From assembly GCA_964479445.1 (NCBI GenBank), contig CAYZMH010000082.1, forward strand, positions 1 to 14,675: a stretch of 14,675 bases of DNA. The letters run 5' to 3'. Positions 1 to 6,330 of the stretch are shown piece by piece. The first letter of the stretch is position 1; the number at the start of each line of letters is the position of its first letter. The notes under the pieces were generated by a model, which saw nothing but the letters and a program-made list of their open reading frames with translations, did not search any database and was not told where the DNA came from. The stretch comes from CAYZMH01 sp964479445. GTDB lineage: Bacteria; Bacteroidota; Bacteroidia; Bacteroidales; GCA-2748055. The translations under genes and the position numbers were made by a program.

Positions 1-1
1 C

Positions 2-235
2 TATCTGCAAATGTGTGGGGGAGATTGTCCCAAGCACCGGTTTGTGGAGAATGAAGACGGGGAGTTCATTACCTACCTGCACGATGGATTTCTCTATTAC
101 TTCGATCATGTGGACAGGTACATGAAGATCATGGCAGAGGAGCTCAGGCATAAACGTCCCCCGGCCAATATCATGAAGATGTTTCCGGAGAAAGAGCGCA
201 GGCGAATCCTGCAACGGACCAAATACCGGTTATGA
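2..235 (+). CDS. Anaerobic sulfatase-maturating enzyme (radical SAM, SPASM), C-terminal fragment
   Basis: Only the last 77 codons are in the window; the frame is open from the left edge, so the gene begins upstream. The visible peptide carries CGGDCPKHRF near its start, followed by a tail with YFDHVDRYMKIMAEELRHKR and PPANIM. In anaerobic sulfatase-maturating enzymes the end of the SPASM domain has a closing cysteine pair of the form C..GCPK(H/N)RF that helps ligate an auxiliary [4Fe-4S] cluster. It is followed by a helical tail ending in a ...NELRNGRPPANIM-like segment, and this fragment matches that arrangement closely. The family converts an active-site Cys or Ser of sulfatases into formylglycine in the cytoplasm, using S-adenosylmethionine. 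The radical-SAM core (CxxxCxxC) lies outside the window and cannot be checked. A related SPASM peptide-modifying enzyme is the main alternative. No sulfatase gene is visible here. Confidence 0.8.
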   Translation, partial: YLQMCGGDCPKHRFVENEDGEFITYLHDGFLYYFDHVDRYMKIMAEELRHKRPPANIMKMFPEKERRRILQRTKYRL

Positions 236-247
236 GTTTCTTTACAT

Positions 248-280
248 CCATTGCCACAATTGAAATGGCTGACTTTTTTT
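248..280 (+). terminator. Weak possible terminator between convergent genes
   Basis: In the 150-nt gap between the sulfatase-maturase fragment and the convergent macrodomain gene, CCATT (248-252) can pair with AATGG (264-268), and a run of seven T follows at 274-280. The stem is only 5 bp and the T run begins 5 nt after it, so this is a marginal intrinsic terminator. Nothing else was recognised in 236-385. Confidence 0.2.
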
Positions 281-385
281 ACCACGGGCATACTGCAGGC
301 TGAAGGATCTCTCAGATCACTGAACCGGGCAGAGTGGAGGATTGTTCCCCATGGTGAGATGTATTACCAAACCGTTCCCCGTTTT

Positions 386-892
386 TTACTCTTCCAGGAG
401 GTTATGGTATATATCGTAGTTTTCCCGGTCAAAAGCGGTAAAGATAATGTGCCGGATATATTCGGCAGTATCCCGGAAAGATGTGACAGTTTCTATGGCA
501 ATTTCAGCCGCCTGTTTTTTGGGAAAGCCATAAACCCCGGTGGAGATATTGGGAAACGCGATGGAGACACACTGATGGTTCTCTGCCAGCTCCAGGCTCT
601 TTTTGTAGCAACTGGCAAGGAGTCGGGGTTCGCCGCGTGTTCCACCGTGCCATACCGGTCCCACGGTATGGATCACATAGCGCGCAGGAAGATCATATCC
701 CCGGGTTATTTTTGCCTGCCCCGTTTCACAACCGTTCAGGGTTTGGCACTCCTCCAGAAGTGAAGGTCCGGCAGCCCGGTGAATAGCACCGTCCACCCCA
801 CCACCTCCCAGGAGGGATTTGTTGGCAGCGTTGACTATTGCATCCACTTCAAGGCGGGTAATATCTGCTTTCCTTACTTCGATTTTTACCAT
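386..892 (-). CDS. MacroD/YmdB-type macrodomain protein (ADP-ribose or O-acetyl-ADP-ribose hydrolase)
   Basis: A 168-residue protein that is a single macrodomain from end to end. Visible ADP-ribose pocket features are Asp10 (KADIT) at the adenine end, NAAN at 21-24, the glycine-rich loop GGGGVDGAIH at 29-38 with the catalytic-type Asp34, HTVGP at 75-79, and the diphosphate-binding loop ISTGVYGFPK at 116-125. This set is characteristic of the MacroD class, whose members remove mono-ADP-ribose from acidic protein residues or from nucleic-acid phosphates, or deacetylate O-acetyl-ADP-ribose. The protein is expected to be cytoplasmic, with no signal peptide or membrane helix. The ATG lies 21 nt after the pheT stop, so the gene is probably cotranscribed with pheT. 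Family assignment is firm; the physiological substrate is unknown. Confidence 0.93.
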   Translation of the reverse strand: MVKIEVRKADITRLEVDAIVNAANKSLLGGGGVDGAIHRAAGPSLLEECQTLNGCETGQAKITRGYDLPARYVIHTVGPVWHGGTRGEPRLLASCYKKSLELAENHQCVSIAFPNISTGVYGFPKKQAAEIAIETVTSFRDTAEYIRHIIFTAFDRENYDIYHNLLEE

Positions 893-913
893 AATAATAT
901 TGGGAATTGGATG

Positions 914-3367
914 TTATTTTCCCCGCACCGCTGCTTCCAGTTCCTGTTCGAATGACCGGGATATTTTGTTCATCACTTTATCGATTTGCTTGTCGGTCAG
1001 TGTTTTTTCACGATCCAGCAGGGTAAAGCTCAATGCGTATGATTTCTTTCCTTCTTCGATCTTTTCCCCCTCGTATACATCGAAAAGCTCGATCTCCTGC
1101 AGCAGTTTCTTCTCGGTCTTAAAAGCGAGATCCCTCAGCTGCTCAAACTTCACATTCCGGTCCAGTTCCAGCGACAGGTCTCTTTTTACTTCGGGAAATT
1201 TAGGCAATGGTTCGAATGTGATCCCTGTCTTTTTCAGTTTTTTCATTACCAGGTCCCAGTCAAATTCTGCTGCAAATACATCCTGGTCGATGTCAAACTC
1301 TGCGAGCAGATCGGGATGCACTTTCCCAAAAGTAACTACCGGTTTGTTGCCGGAAAGATAGGAGCGGCCTTCGCTATACAATTTTTCGTCGGGATCCCCG
1401 CTTTCCATTTTATACCGGTCAATGCCCAGCCGGTCAAATACCTGTTCCACCCATGCCTTGATATGGTAATAGGAGACCTCATCGGCGTCTGTAATCCAGT
1501 TGGAGGGTGTATACCTCCCGGTGAGGAATATCCCGAGGCGCTGGCCCTCTTGATAGTGATCCCTGGGATTGCTCTTATTTTCCCCGGGTTCCCGGAAGTA
1601 GCAATTTCCGAATTCATACAATTTCAGATCACGGTGTTTCCTGTTGATATTCCAGGCAATCGCTTCAAGTCCGCCTTGCAGGAGATTCTGCCGCATCCGG
1701 GCAAGATCCTGGCTCAGCGGGTTGTAGATGTGAACCACCGTTGGATCATCCTCTTCGAAATAGGCTGTCCGGGTAAGTGAATTGGATTTCATCTCGAAAA
1801 ACCCATTTCCTGACAATAAATCTGAAAGGGTATTCACCGCCTTTTCCTTATCTGGTTTCTCAGTGTAAGAGAGGGTGGAGTGAAGTGATTCCCCGAACTC
1901 CACGTTATTGTACCCGTAGATCCGGAGCAATTCCTCCACAACGTCTGCTTCCCGCTGCACATCCACCCGGTAGGTGGGAACTTCCACAGTCATTCCGTCG
2001 GTTGATTCACTTGCCACACCGAATTCCATGGACTCCAGGATGGACCGGATAGTCTGTGCCGGTATGGTTTTTCCAATGAGGCGGGTCATGCTCCCGAACC
2101 CGATCTCCACCGGGAAAGGCTCCACAGGTTTGGGGTAGACATCCACGATGTCACTTGAAATGGCGCCGCCGGCTATCTCTTTAATAAGCAGTGCAGCCCG
2201 CTTCAGGGCCCACACGGTAATGTTGGGATCACTTCCCCGCTCAAAGCGGAACGAAGCATCGGTGCTCAGGAGGTGATGCTTTGCTGTTTTGCGGATATAG
2301 ACCGGGTCGAAGCAGGCCGATTCCAGGAAGACACTGCTGGTCTTCTCCGTGACTCCCGAGTCAATTCCTCCGAACACCCCGGCCATGCACATTCCCTCTT
2401 CAGCATTACAGATCATCAGGTCTTCTCCCCGCAGTTTCCGTTCCTTCTCATCCAATGTCACAAAAGAGGTTCCTTCAGGCAGGGTTTTGACGATTACCTG
2501 TTCGCCCTTGATCTTATCGGCATCAAATGCATGGAGGGGCTGACCGATCTCATGCAGCACAAAGTTGGTAATATCCACCACGTTATTCACAGGCGCCAAT
2601 CCGATCGATCGGAGCCGGTTTTTCAGCCATTCAGGACTCTCTCCCACATGAATCCCTGAAATGGTGACCCCGGAATAGCGTTTGCAGCCGGCTTTTTCTT
2701 CGATGGTAATACCGATGGTGCCATCGTGATTATCCACCCTGAAAGCGTCCACGCCCGGCCGTTTCAATGCATACTCTTCGTCGCGATGTTTGAACCAGGC
2801 CCCCAGGTCACGGGCTGCTCCCAGGTGGGAGGCCCCGTCGATCCGGTTGGGCGTAAGCCCTATTTCAAAGACAGTATCGGTGTGGATATCGAAAAAATCA
2901 GCTGCCGGTTTACCGAGGGGAGTTTTTTCATCCAGCACCACAATTCCTTCATGATCGGTTCCCAGGCCAAGTTCATCCTCGGCACAGATCATCCCGTTGG
3001 ATTCTTCCCCCCGTATTTTTGTTTTTTTCAGGGTAAGCCCCTCCTCCCGGCCCACCGGGTAAAGGGTCGTTCCGGCTAAAGCCACCGCCACTTTCTGTCC
3101 TGCAGCCACATTTGGTGCCCCGCATATGATCTTCACCGGATCGCCTGCTCCCACATCCACCGTGGTCAAACTGAGTCTGTCGGCATTGGGATGCTTTTCG
3201 CAGGTCAGCACTTCCCCGGTGACCACTCCGCGGAGTCCTCCCCTTACCGATTCGAACGATTCGACCCCCTCTACTTCCAACCCGATGTTCGTCAGTATTT
3301 TGCCCAGTTCAACAGGTTCAGTATCAGTTTCCAGGTACTGTTTCAGCCAGCTGTAGGATAATTTCAT
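914..3367 (-). CDS. pheT: Phenylalanine--tRNA ligase beta subunit
   Basis: The 817-residue beta chain of the alpha2-beta2 phenylalanyl-tRNA synthetase, which charges tRNA-Phe in the cytoplasm. The full bacterial domain order is visible: an N-terminal segment (MKLSYSWLKQYL), an EMAP/OB-fold tRNA-binding domain at about 45-150 (HPNADRL, ICGAPNV, KIRGEESNGMIC), the B3/4 editing domain at about 225-400 (VVDITNFVLHEIGQPLHAFD, then FRFERGSDPN), B5 at about 415-485 (PTYRVDVQREADVVEELLRI), a catalytic-like core at about 500-715, and the C-terminal FDX-ACB anticodon-binding domain at about 722-816 (FPEVKRDLSLELD). Length is normal and no domain is missing. pheS is not adjacent, so the two subunit genes are separated. 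A -7-type promoter box lies 26 nt upstream of the ATG, and the macrodomain gene follows after 21 nt. Confidence 0.98.
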   Translation of the reverse strand: MKLSYSWLKQYLETDTEPVELGKILTNIGLEVEGVESFESVRGGLRGVVTGEVLTCEKHPNADRLSLTTVDVGAGDPVKIICGAPNVAAGQKVAVALAGTTLYPVGREEGLTLKKTKIRGEESNGMICAEDELGLGTDHEGIVVLDEKTPLGKPAADFFDIHTDTVFEIGLTPNRIDGASHLGAARDLGAWFKHRDEEYALKRPGVDAFRVDNHDGTIGITIEEKAGCKRYSGVTISGIHVGESPEWLKNRLRSIGLAPVNNVVDITNFVLHEIGQPLHAFDADKIKGEQVIVKTLPEGTSFVTLDEKERKLRGEDLMICNAEEGMCMAGVFGGIDSGVTEKTSSVFLESACFDPVYIRKTAKHHLLSTDASFRFERGSDPNITVWALKRAALLIKEIAGGAISSDIVDVYPKPVEPFPVEIGFGSMTRLIGKTIPAQTIRSILESMEFGVASESTDGMTVEVPTYRVDVQREADVVEELLRIYGYNNVEFGESLHSTLSYTEKPDKEKAVNTLSDLLSGNGFFEMKSNSLTRTAYFEEDDPTVVHIYNPLSQDLARMRQNLLQGGLEAIAWNINRKHRDLKLYEFGNCYFREPGENKSNPRDHYQEGQRLGIFLTGRYTPSNWITDADEVSYYHIKAWVEQVFDRLGIDRYKMESGDPDEKLYSEGRSYLSGNKPVVTFGKVHPDLLAEFDIDQDVFAAEFDWDLVMKKLKKTGITFEPLPKFPEVKRDLSLELDRNVKFEQLRDLAFKTEKKLLQEIELFDVYEGEKIEEGKKSYALSFTLLDREKTLTDKQIDKVMNKISRSFEQELEAAVRGK

Positions 3368-3393
3368 GGTATGGTTTTATCGCGATTAAAATG

Positions 3394-3401
3394 CAAAAAT
3401 A
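3394..3401 (-). promoter_or_regulatory. Bacteroidota -7 promoter box for pheT
   Basis: On the minus strand this reads TATTTTTG, an exact match to the TAnnTTTG consensus used by the Bacteroidota primary sigma factor. It ends 26 nt before the pheT ATG, giving a predicted leader of about 20 nt. A TTG at 3428-3426, inside the NUDIX stop codon region, is a possible -33 element, but the 24-nt spacer is slightly long. Confidence 0.55.
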
Positions 3402-3402
3402 G

Positions 3403-3432
3403 AAAAAAGGATTGAAAGCCGTTGTCAATCCT
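3403..3432 (-). terminator. Intrinsic terminator of the NUDIX gene
   Basis: On the minus strand AGGATTG (3432-3426) pairs with CAATCCT (3414-3408) around an 11-nt loop, and the stem runs directly into six T (3408-3403). The 7-bp perfect stem plus U-tract is a classical Rho-independent terminator. The NUDIX stop codon lies within the 5' arm and loop edge (3425-3427), so terminator and coding end overlap. It separates the NUDIX gene from pheT. Confidence 0.65.
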
Positions 3433-3844
3433 GCAACGCTTCCAGCATTTTCCAGTGGATGTTCGGATAGGTAGCCTCACGGGGTGACTCCGGGCTCAGG
3501 ATCACTTCTTCGATCTCCGACGGCGGTTTGGGTCCGCGTGCTTCCACCTCGGCAAAATAGAGTTGTCCGTGACGTGTTTTCCCGTCGAAGGTAACCGTAT
3601 AATCCAAGCGCTGCTCAAAGCGGGCGGCGGAGGTGCCTGTCTCTTCCATCAGCTCCCGCCGGGCTGCTTCCAGGGGTGTTTCTCCCGGTTCAATATGACC
3701 GGCAGGAAACTCCCAGGTGGTCCGGTCACGGTGCCTGACAAACAGCCATTGACCGTTCTCCCTGGCACCAATGATCACGTAGGTGAGTTCCACCGGCGGT
3801 ATGGTCCCGGGTGGATGAAAATGCAGGGTTGTATCGGTGTTCAT
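3425..3844 (-). CDS. NUDIX hydrolase
   Basis: A 139-residue small cytoplasmic protein with a complete Nudix box at residues 49-71: Gly49, Glu55, Arg63-Glu64-Leu65, Glu67-Glu68 and Gly70 sit at the GX5EX7REUXEEXGU positions. The box provides the Mg-binding helix that cleaves nucleoside diphosphates linked to another moiety. The strand before it (EFPAGHIEPGE) and RHRDRTTWEFP resemble MutT/ADP-ribose-pyrophosphatase relatives, but substrate cannot be told from motifs alone. Length is typical for a minimal MutT-like domain. The ATG is preceded by a TAnnTTTG box 19 nt upstream, which supports this start. The gene is divergent from surE and ends in its own terminator before pheT. Confidence 0.93.
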   Translation of the reverse strand: MNTDTTLHFHPPGTIPPVELTYVIIGARENGQWLFVRHRDRTTWEFPAGHIEPGETPLEAARRELMEETGTSAARFEQRLDYTVTFDGKTRHGQLYFAEVEARGPKPPSEIEEVILSPESPREATYPNIHWKMLEALQD

Positions 3845-3863
3845 AATGCGATGCGTACTGCGG

Positions 3864-3871
3864 CAAAGGTA
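3864..3871 (-). promoter_or_regulatory. Bacteroidota -7 promoter box for the NUDIX gene
   Basis: The minus strand reads TACCTTTG, an exact TAnnTTTG match, followed by C as is common in this phylum. It ends 19 nt before the NUDIX ATG, predicting a leader of roughly 12-15 nt. No convincing -33 TTG/TTTG is visible; a TTACCGG copy occupies part of the spacer region instead. Confidence 0.55.
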
Positions 3872-3880
3872 GATGTTTTT

Positions 3881-3922
3881 CCGGTAAGACTAAGGGAAGA
3901 GCCTGTTTTACCGGCTTACCGG
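3881..3922. repeat. TTACCGG repeat cluster in the divergent NUDIX/surE promoter region
   Basis: CCGGTAAG at 3881-3888 is the exact inverse of CTTACCGG at 3915-3922, and another TTACCGG copy sits at 3908-3914, directly next to the last. This gives one inverted and two tandem direct copies within 42 nt of noncoding DNA. The 3881-3888 copy lies 9 nt upstream of the NUDIX -7 box, a place where a repressor would interfere with transcription. The copies could equally form a hairpin in a longer transcript. No regulator is known from this window. Confidence 0.45.
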
Positions 3923-4007
3923 GGGCGGTTTAATGCCGATGGGACAGGGGATACCCGGTTTTTCCAACAATTCTCGCTTCATATTATGGAAGCTGCTCCA
4001 TTTTAGA

Positions 4008-4015
4008 TATTTTTG
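4008..4015 (+). promoter_or_regulatory. Bacteroidota -7 promoter box for surE
   Basis: TATTTTTG matches TAnnTTTG exactly and lies 24 nt upstream of the ATG at 4040. A transcript starting about 7 nt downstream would exclude the upstream TTG at 4013, which overlaps the box, and this supports the ATG start of surE. No clear -33 element is seen. Confidence 0.5.
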
Positions 4016-4039
4016 TACTTCACATTTCAGGAACAGACG

Positions 4040-4843
4040 ATGGGACAGGAGAATAACAGACCGTTAATACTGGTAACCAATGATGACGGTTACAGGGCCA
4101 GGGGATTGAGAACGTTAACTGACATTGCCGCCGAATTCGGGGACGTGGTGGCGATCGCAGCGCCCGATTCACAGTCGGGAATGTCGCATGCCATTACCAT
4201 CAAATACCCCCTGCGGTTAAGGCATGTGGAGGATTCAGAGGGTATGCAGCGTTTTGTTGTAAACGGAACGCCGGTTGACGGGGTGAAACTGGCGATGGCT
4301 TCTATCCTGGAGCGCCGCCCCGATCTTGTGCTGTCGGGGATCAATCACGGGTCCAACGCCTCCTCCAGTGTCGTCTATTCGGGTACCATGGCTGCGGCCA
4401 TGGAGGGCGCCGTGAACCATATCCCCTCCATCGGGTTTTCATTGCTGGATTACAGTCAGGATGCAGACTTCCGGGCATCGGTTCCCTATATTCGCAAGAT
4501 CATCGGCGATGTACTGAGGGATGGTATGCCGGATGGGGTTTGCCTGAATGTGAATATCCCCGCCGTAAGCGCGGAAGAGATTGAAGGTATTCGTCTCTGC
4601 CGCCAGGCCAGCGGATACTGGCAGGAGGAGTTTGATGTGCGGAAAGACCCCGGTGGAAGGGAGTATTTCTGGCTTACCGGGTACTTCTTTAACCGGGAGG
4701 AGTCAGCTGAAGATACCGATGAGTGGGCGCTGCGGCATAATTATGTTTCGATGGTGCCGGTGAAAGTAGATCTGACCGATTACAAGACGCTCTCCCTGTT
4801 GAAAAAGTGGGAAACACAAAAGGTTAATAATGAGAGCCGGTGA
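4040..4843 (+). CDS. surE: 5'/3'-nucleotidase SurE
   Basis: A 267-residue cytoplasmic metallophosphatase that dephosphorylates nucleoside 5'- and 3'-monophosphates and is classically linked to stationary-phase survival. The N-terminal ILVTNDDGYRARG holds the metal-binding Asp15-Asp16. APDSQSGMSHAIT at 41-53 is the second signature, GTPVDGVKLA at 76-85 the third, and SGINHGSN at 99-106 provides the conserved Asn102 ligand, followed by the YSGTMAAAMEG helix. Length is in the usual range. The ATG at 4040 is chosen over an in-frame TTG at 4013 because the latter falls inside the promoter box and adds residues not expected before the ILVTNDDG strand. It heads a run with the membrane protein, lpxB and the SpoIID gene; its last 14 nt overlap the next gene. 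Confidence 0.96.
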   Translation: MGQENNRPLILVTNDDGYRARGLRTLTDIAAEFGDVVAIAAPDSQSGMSHAITIKYPLRLRHVEDSEGMQRFVVNGTPVDGVKLAMASILERRPDLVLSGINHGSNASSSVVYSGTMAAAMEGAVNHIPSIGFSLLDYSQDADFRASVPYIRKIIGDVLRDGMPDGVCLNVNIPAVSAEEIEGIRLCRQASGYWQEEFDVRKDPGGREYFWLTGYFFNREESAEDTDEWALRHNYVSMVPVKVDLTDYKTLSLLKKWETQKVNNESR

Positions 4844-5123
4844 TCGGTTCGACTCGCTGGCGCTCGGGTTGATCCTGGGAATACTCGTGCCCGTGGTCAC
4901 CCTGCTAACCATCATGCTGATACGGTTTCCCGGGGAACTTTTTATCAAATTAGGGCAGTTGCAGGAGATCAATATGGTGGACAGCCTGATCAGTGTGTCG
5001 GTCCTGCCCAACCTGTTGCTGTTTTTTCTTTTTATCTGGAAAAACCGCAATTTTTCTGCCCGGGGAGTCATTTTCGCCACCTTGATATTAGCCTTTATAA
5101 TGCTGATATTCAAAGTGATATAG
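4830..5123 (+). CDS. Small three-helix membrane protein, unknown function
   Basis: A 97-residue protein not recognised as any named family. Three hydrophobic segments are evident at about 9-31, 51-70 and 77-96, joined by a short loop around 33-50 (RFPGELFIKLGQLQEIN) and a basic loop KNRNFSAR at 71-78. The chain ends almost directly after the last helix. The positive-inside rule would place the basic loop in the cytoplasm. The start overlaps the surE coding end by 14 nt in a different frame, indicating translational coupling, and the gene sits between surE and lpxB in the same direction. This suggests an inner-membrane role tied to envelope or lipid A work, but that is inference from position only. 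Confidence 0.85.
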   Translation: MRAGDRFDSLALGLILGILVPVVTLLTIMLIRFPGELFIKLGQLQEINMVDSLISVSVLPNLLLFFLFIWKNRNFSARGVIFATLILAFIMLIFKVI

Positions 5124-5128
5124 GCTTT

Positions 5129-5161
5129 ATTGGTCCTGCGCCGTGAGGAGGTGGGACCGAT
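5129..5161 (+). promoter_or_regulatory. Hairpin in the lpxB leader
   Basis: ATTGGTCC (5129-5136) pairs with GGACCGAT (5154-5161) with one G-U pair, and the stem can extend inward by three more pairs (two of them G-U) to about 11 bp, leaving an 11-nt loop. It begins 5 nt after the stop of the membrane protein gene. No U-tract follows, so it is not a standard terminator. The sequence GAGGAGG (5145-5151), a near-ideal Shine-Dalgarno, lies in the loop and upper 3' arm, so folding could modulate its access. It may instead act as an mRNA processing or stability element. Confidence 0.4.
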
Positions 5162-5200
5162 GTGAAATTGATACGAAACGCAATAGCGAATAACGCATGA
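5162..5200 (+). CDS. Possible 12-codon leader peptide overlapping the lpxB start
   Basis: A GTG at 5162 opens a frame encoding MKLIRNAIANNA and stops at TGA 5198-5200, which overlaps the lpxB ATG in an ATGA junction. GAGGAGG at 5145-5151 lies 10 nt upstream of the GTG. The alternative ATG at 5160 is followed at once by TGA. Geometry fits a leader whose translation delivers ribosomes to lpxB, which itself has no obvious ribosome binding site. Bacteroidota rarely rely on Shine-Dalgarno sequences, and a 12-codon frame can arise by chance, so this is tentative. Confidence 0.25.
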   Translation: MKLIRNAIANNA

Positions 5201-6330
5201 ACTATTTTCTCATTGCCGGAGAGGCTTCGGGAGATTTGCACGCGTCCAACCTTATGAAGGGGATCCTTGCCAGCGACCAGGAGGCGAATTTCCGCTACCT
5301 CGGGGGCGACCGCATGGCTTCGGTGGCAAAGGAGGGAATGTTCCTGCACTTCCGGCGTACGAACATTATGGGTATCTTCCAGGTCCTTTTTAACTTCCCC
5401 GCCATCATAAAAAATTTCAGGATCGTCAAACGGGAAATCCGAATGTTTCGTCCCGATGCAGTGATCCTGGTGGACTATGCAGGGTTTAACCTTCGCATTG
5501 CCCGGTTTGCAAGCCGGAATGGCTTTCCGGTGTTTTACTACATCGCACCCAAGGTGTGGGTGTGGCGCAAAGGGCGCATCGAGAAGCTGAAGAGGTATGT
5601 AGACAGGCTGTTTGTGATCTTCCCCTTCGAGGTCGATTTTTTTCACCGTCATGGCATGGAGGTGGAGTATACAGGGAATCCCCTGATGGATTCAGTTACC
5701 GATTATCACTCCCGCAAACCGACCCGGGGGACCTTCCTGGAGAAGCACGGACTCCCGGACAAACCCGTGGTAGCCCTGCTGGCCGGCAGCCGGAAACAGG
5801 AGATTCTCAATTGCCTTCCGGTGATGACCCTGGTGGCATCCCGGTTTCCTGATTACCAGTTCGTGGTGGCAGGCGCTCCTTCTGTGGAAGTGTCGTATTA
5901 CGAATCCTTCCTGGAGGAATCCTCCGTGAAGCTGGTGTACGATGAGACTTATGCCCTGCTCAGCCATGCTTTTGCCGGGGTGATCACTTCCGGGACCGCA
6001 ACCCTGGAGACCGCCCTGTTTGATGTTCCCCAGGTGGTGATCTACAGGACGGGTCCGCTCACCTACCGGCTGGGGCGTTTGCTGGTAAATTTCCGGTTTT
6101 TCAGCCTGGTGAACCTGATCTGCGGGCGTGAGCTGGTGAGGGAGTTCCTGCAGTTCGACCTGGTGGGAAAAACCATGGAAGAGCTCCGGTTGTTGCTCGA
6201 AGATGACAGCTACCGGGGCAGGATACTGGAAGGATATGCCTCGATCCGCCGTGCGCTCGGAGAACCGGGAGCTTCACTCAGGGCCGGAGAAAAGATGGTC
6301 ACACTTGTTAAAAGTCGGGAGGTCAGATGA
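5197..6330 (+). CDS. lpxB: Lipid-A-disaccharide synthase
   Basis: A 377-residue glycosyltransferase (family GT19) that joins lipid X and UDP-2,3-diacylglucosamine into the lipid A disaccharide at the cytoplasmic face of the inner membrane. Diagnostic motifs occur in order: GEASGDLH at 8-15, NIMG at 56-59, DYAGFN at 93-98, PKVWVWRKGR at 118-127, GNPLMD at 160-165, LAGSRKQE at 195-202 and the nucleotide-sugar site SGTATLE at 265-271. Length is typical. The start is fixed by an in-frame TAA at 5191-5193, two codons upstream. Its presence shows that the cell makes an outer membrane with lipid A. The last four bases overlap the SpoIID gene start (ATGA), so the two are translationally linked. A hairpin and a possible leader peptide precede it. 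Confidence 0.97.
   Translation: MNYFLIAGEASGDLHASNLMKGILASDQEANFRYLGGDRMASVAKEGMFLHFRRTNIMGIFQVLFNFPAIIKNFRIVKREIRMFRPDAVILVDYAGFNLRIARFASRNGFPVFYYIAPKVWVWRKGRIEKLKRYVDRLFVIFPFEVDFFHRHGMEVEYTGNPLMDSVTDYHSRKPTRGTFLEKHGLPDKPVVALLAGSRKQEILNCLPVMTLVASRFPDYQFVVAGAPSVEVSYYESFLEESSVKLVYDETYALLSHAFAGVITSGTATLETALFDVPQVVIYRTGPLTYRLGRLLVNFRFFSLVNLICGRELVREFLQFDLVGKTMEELRLLLEDDSYRGRILEGYASIRRALGEPGASLRAGEKMVTLVKSREVR

Noticed and set aside
650..671. Perfect 8-bp inverted repeat CCATACCG/CGGTATGG with a 6-nt loop
   Set aside because: It falls inside the macrodomain gene where it encodes the conserved HTVGPVW stretch, so the symmetry is explained by coding.
251..763. Plus-strand open frame of 170 codons over the macrodomain region
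   Set aside because: It is antisense to a macrodomain gene with full motif support and shows no recognisable protein features itself.
4013..4039. Upstream TTG start for surE adding nine residues
   Set aside because: The TTG overlaps the -7 promoter box and would lie upstream of the predicted transcription start; the ATG at 4040 gives a normal SurE N terminus.
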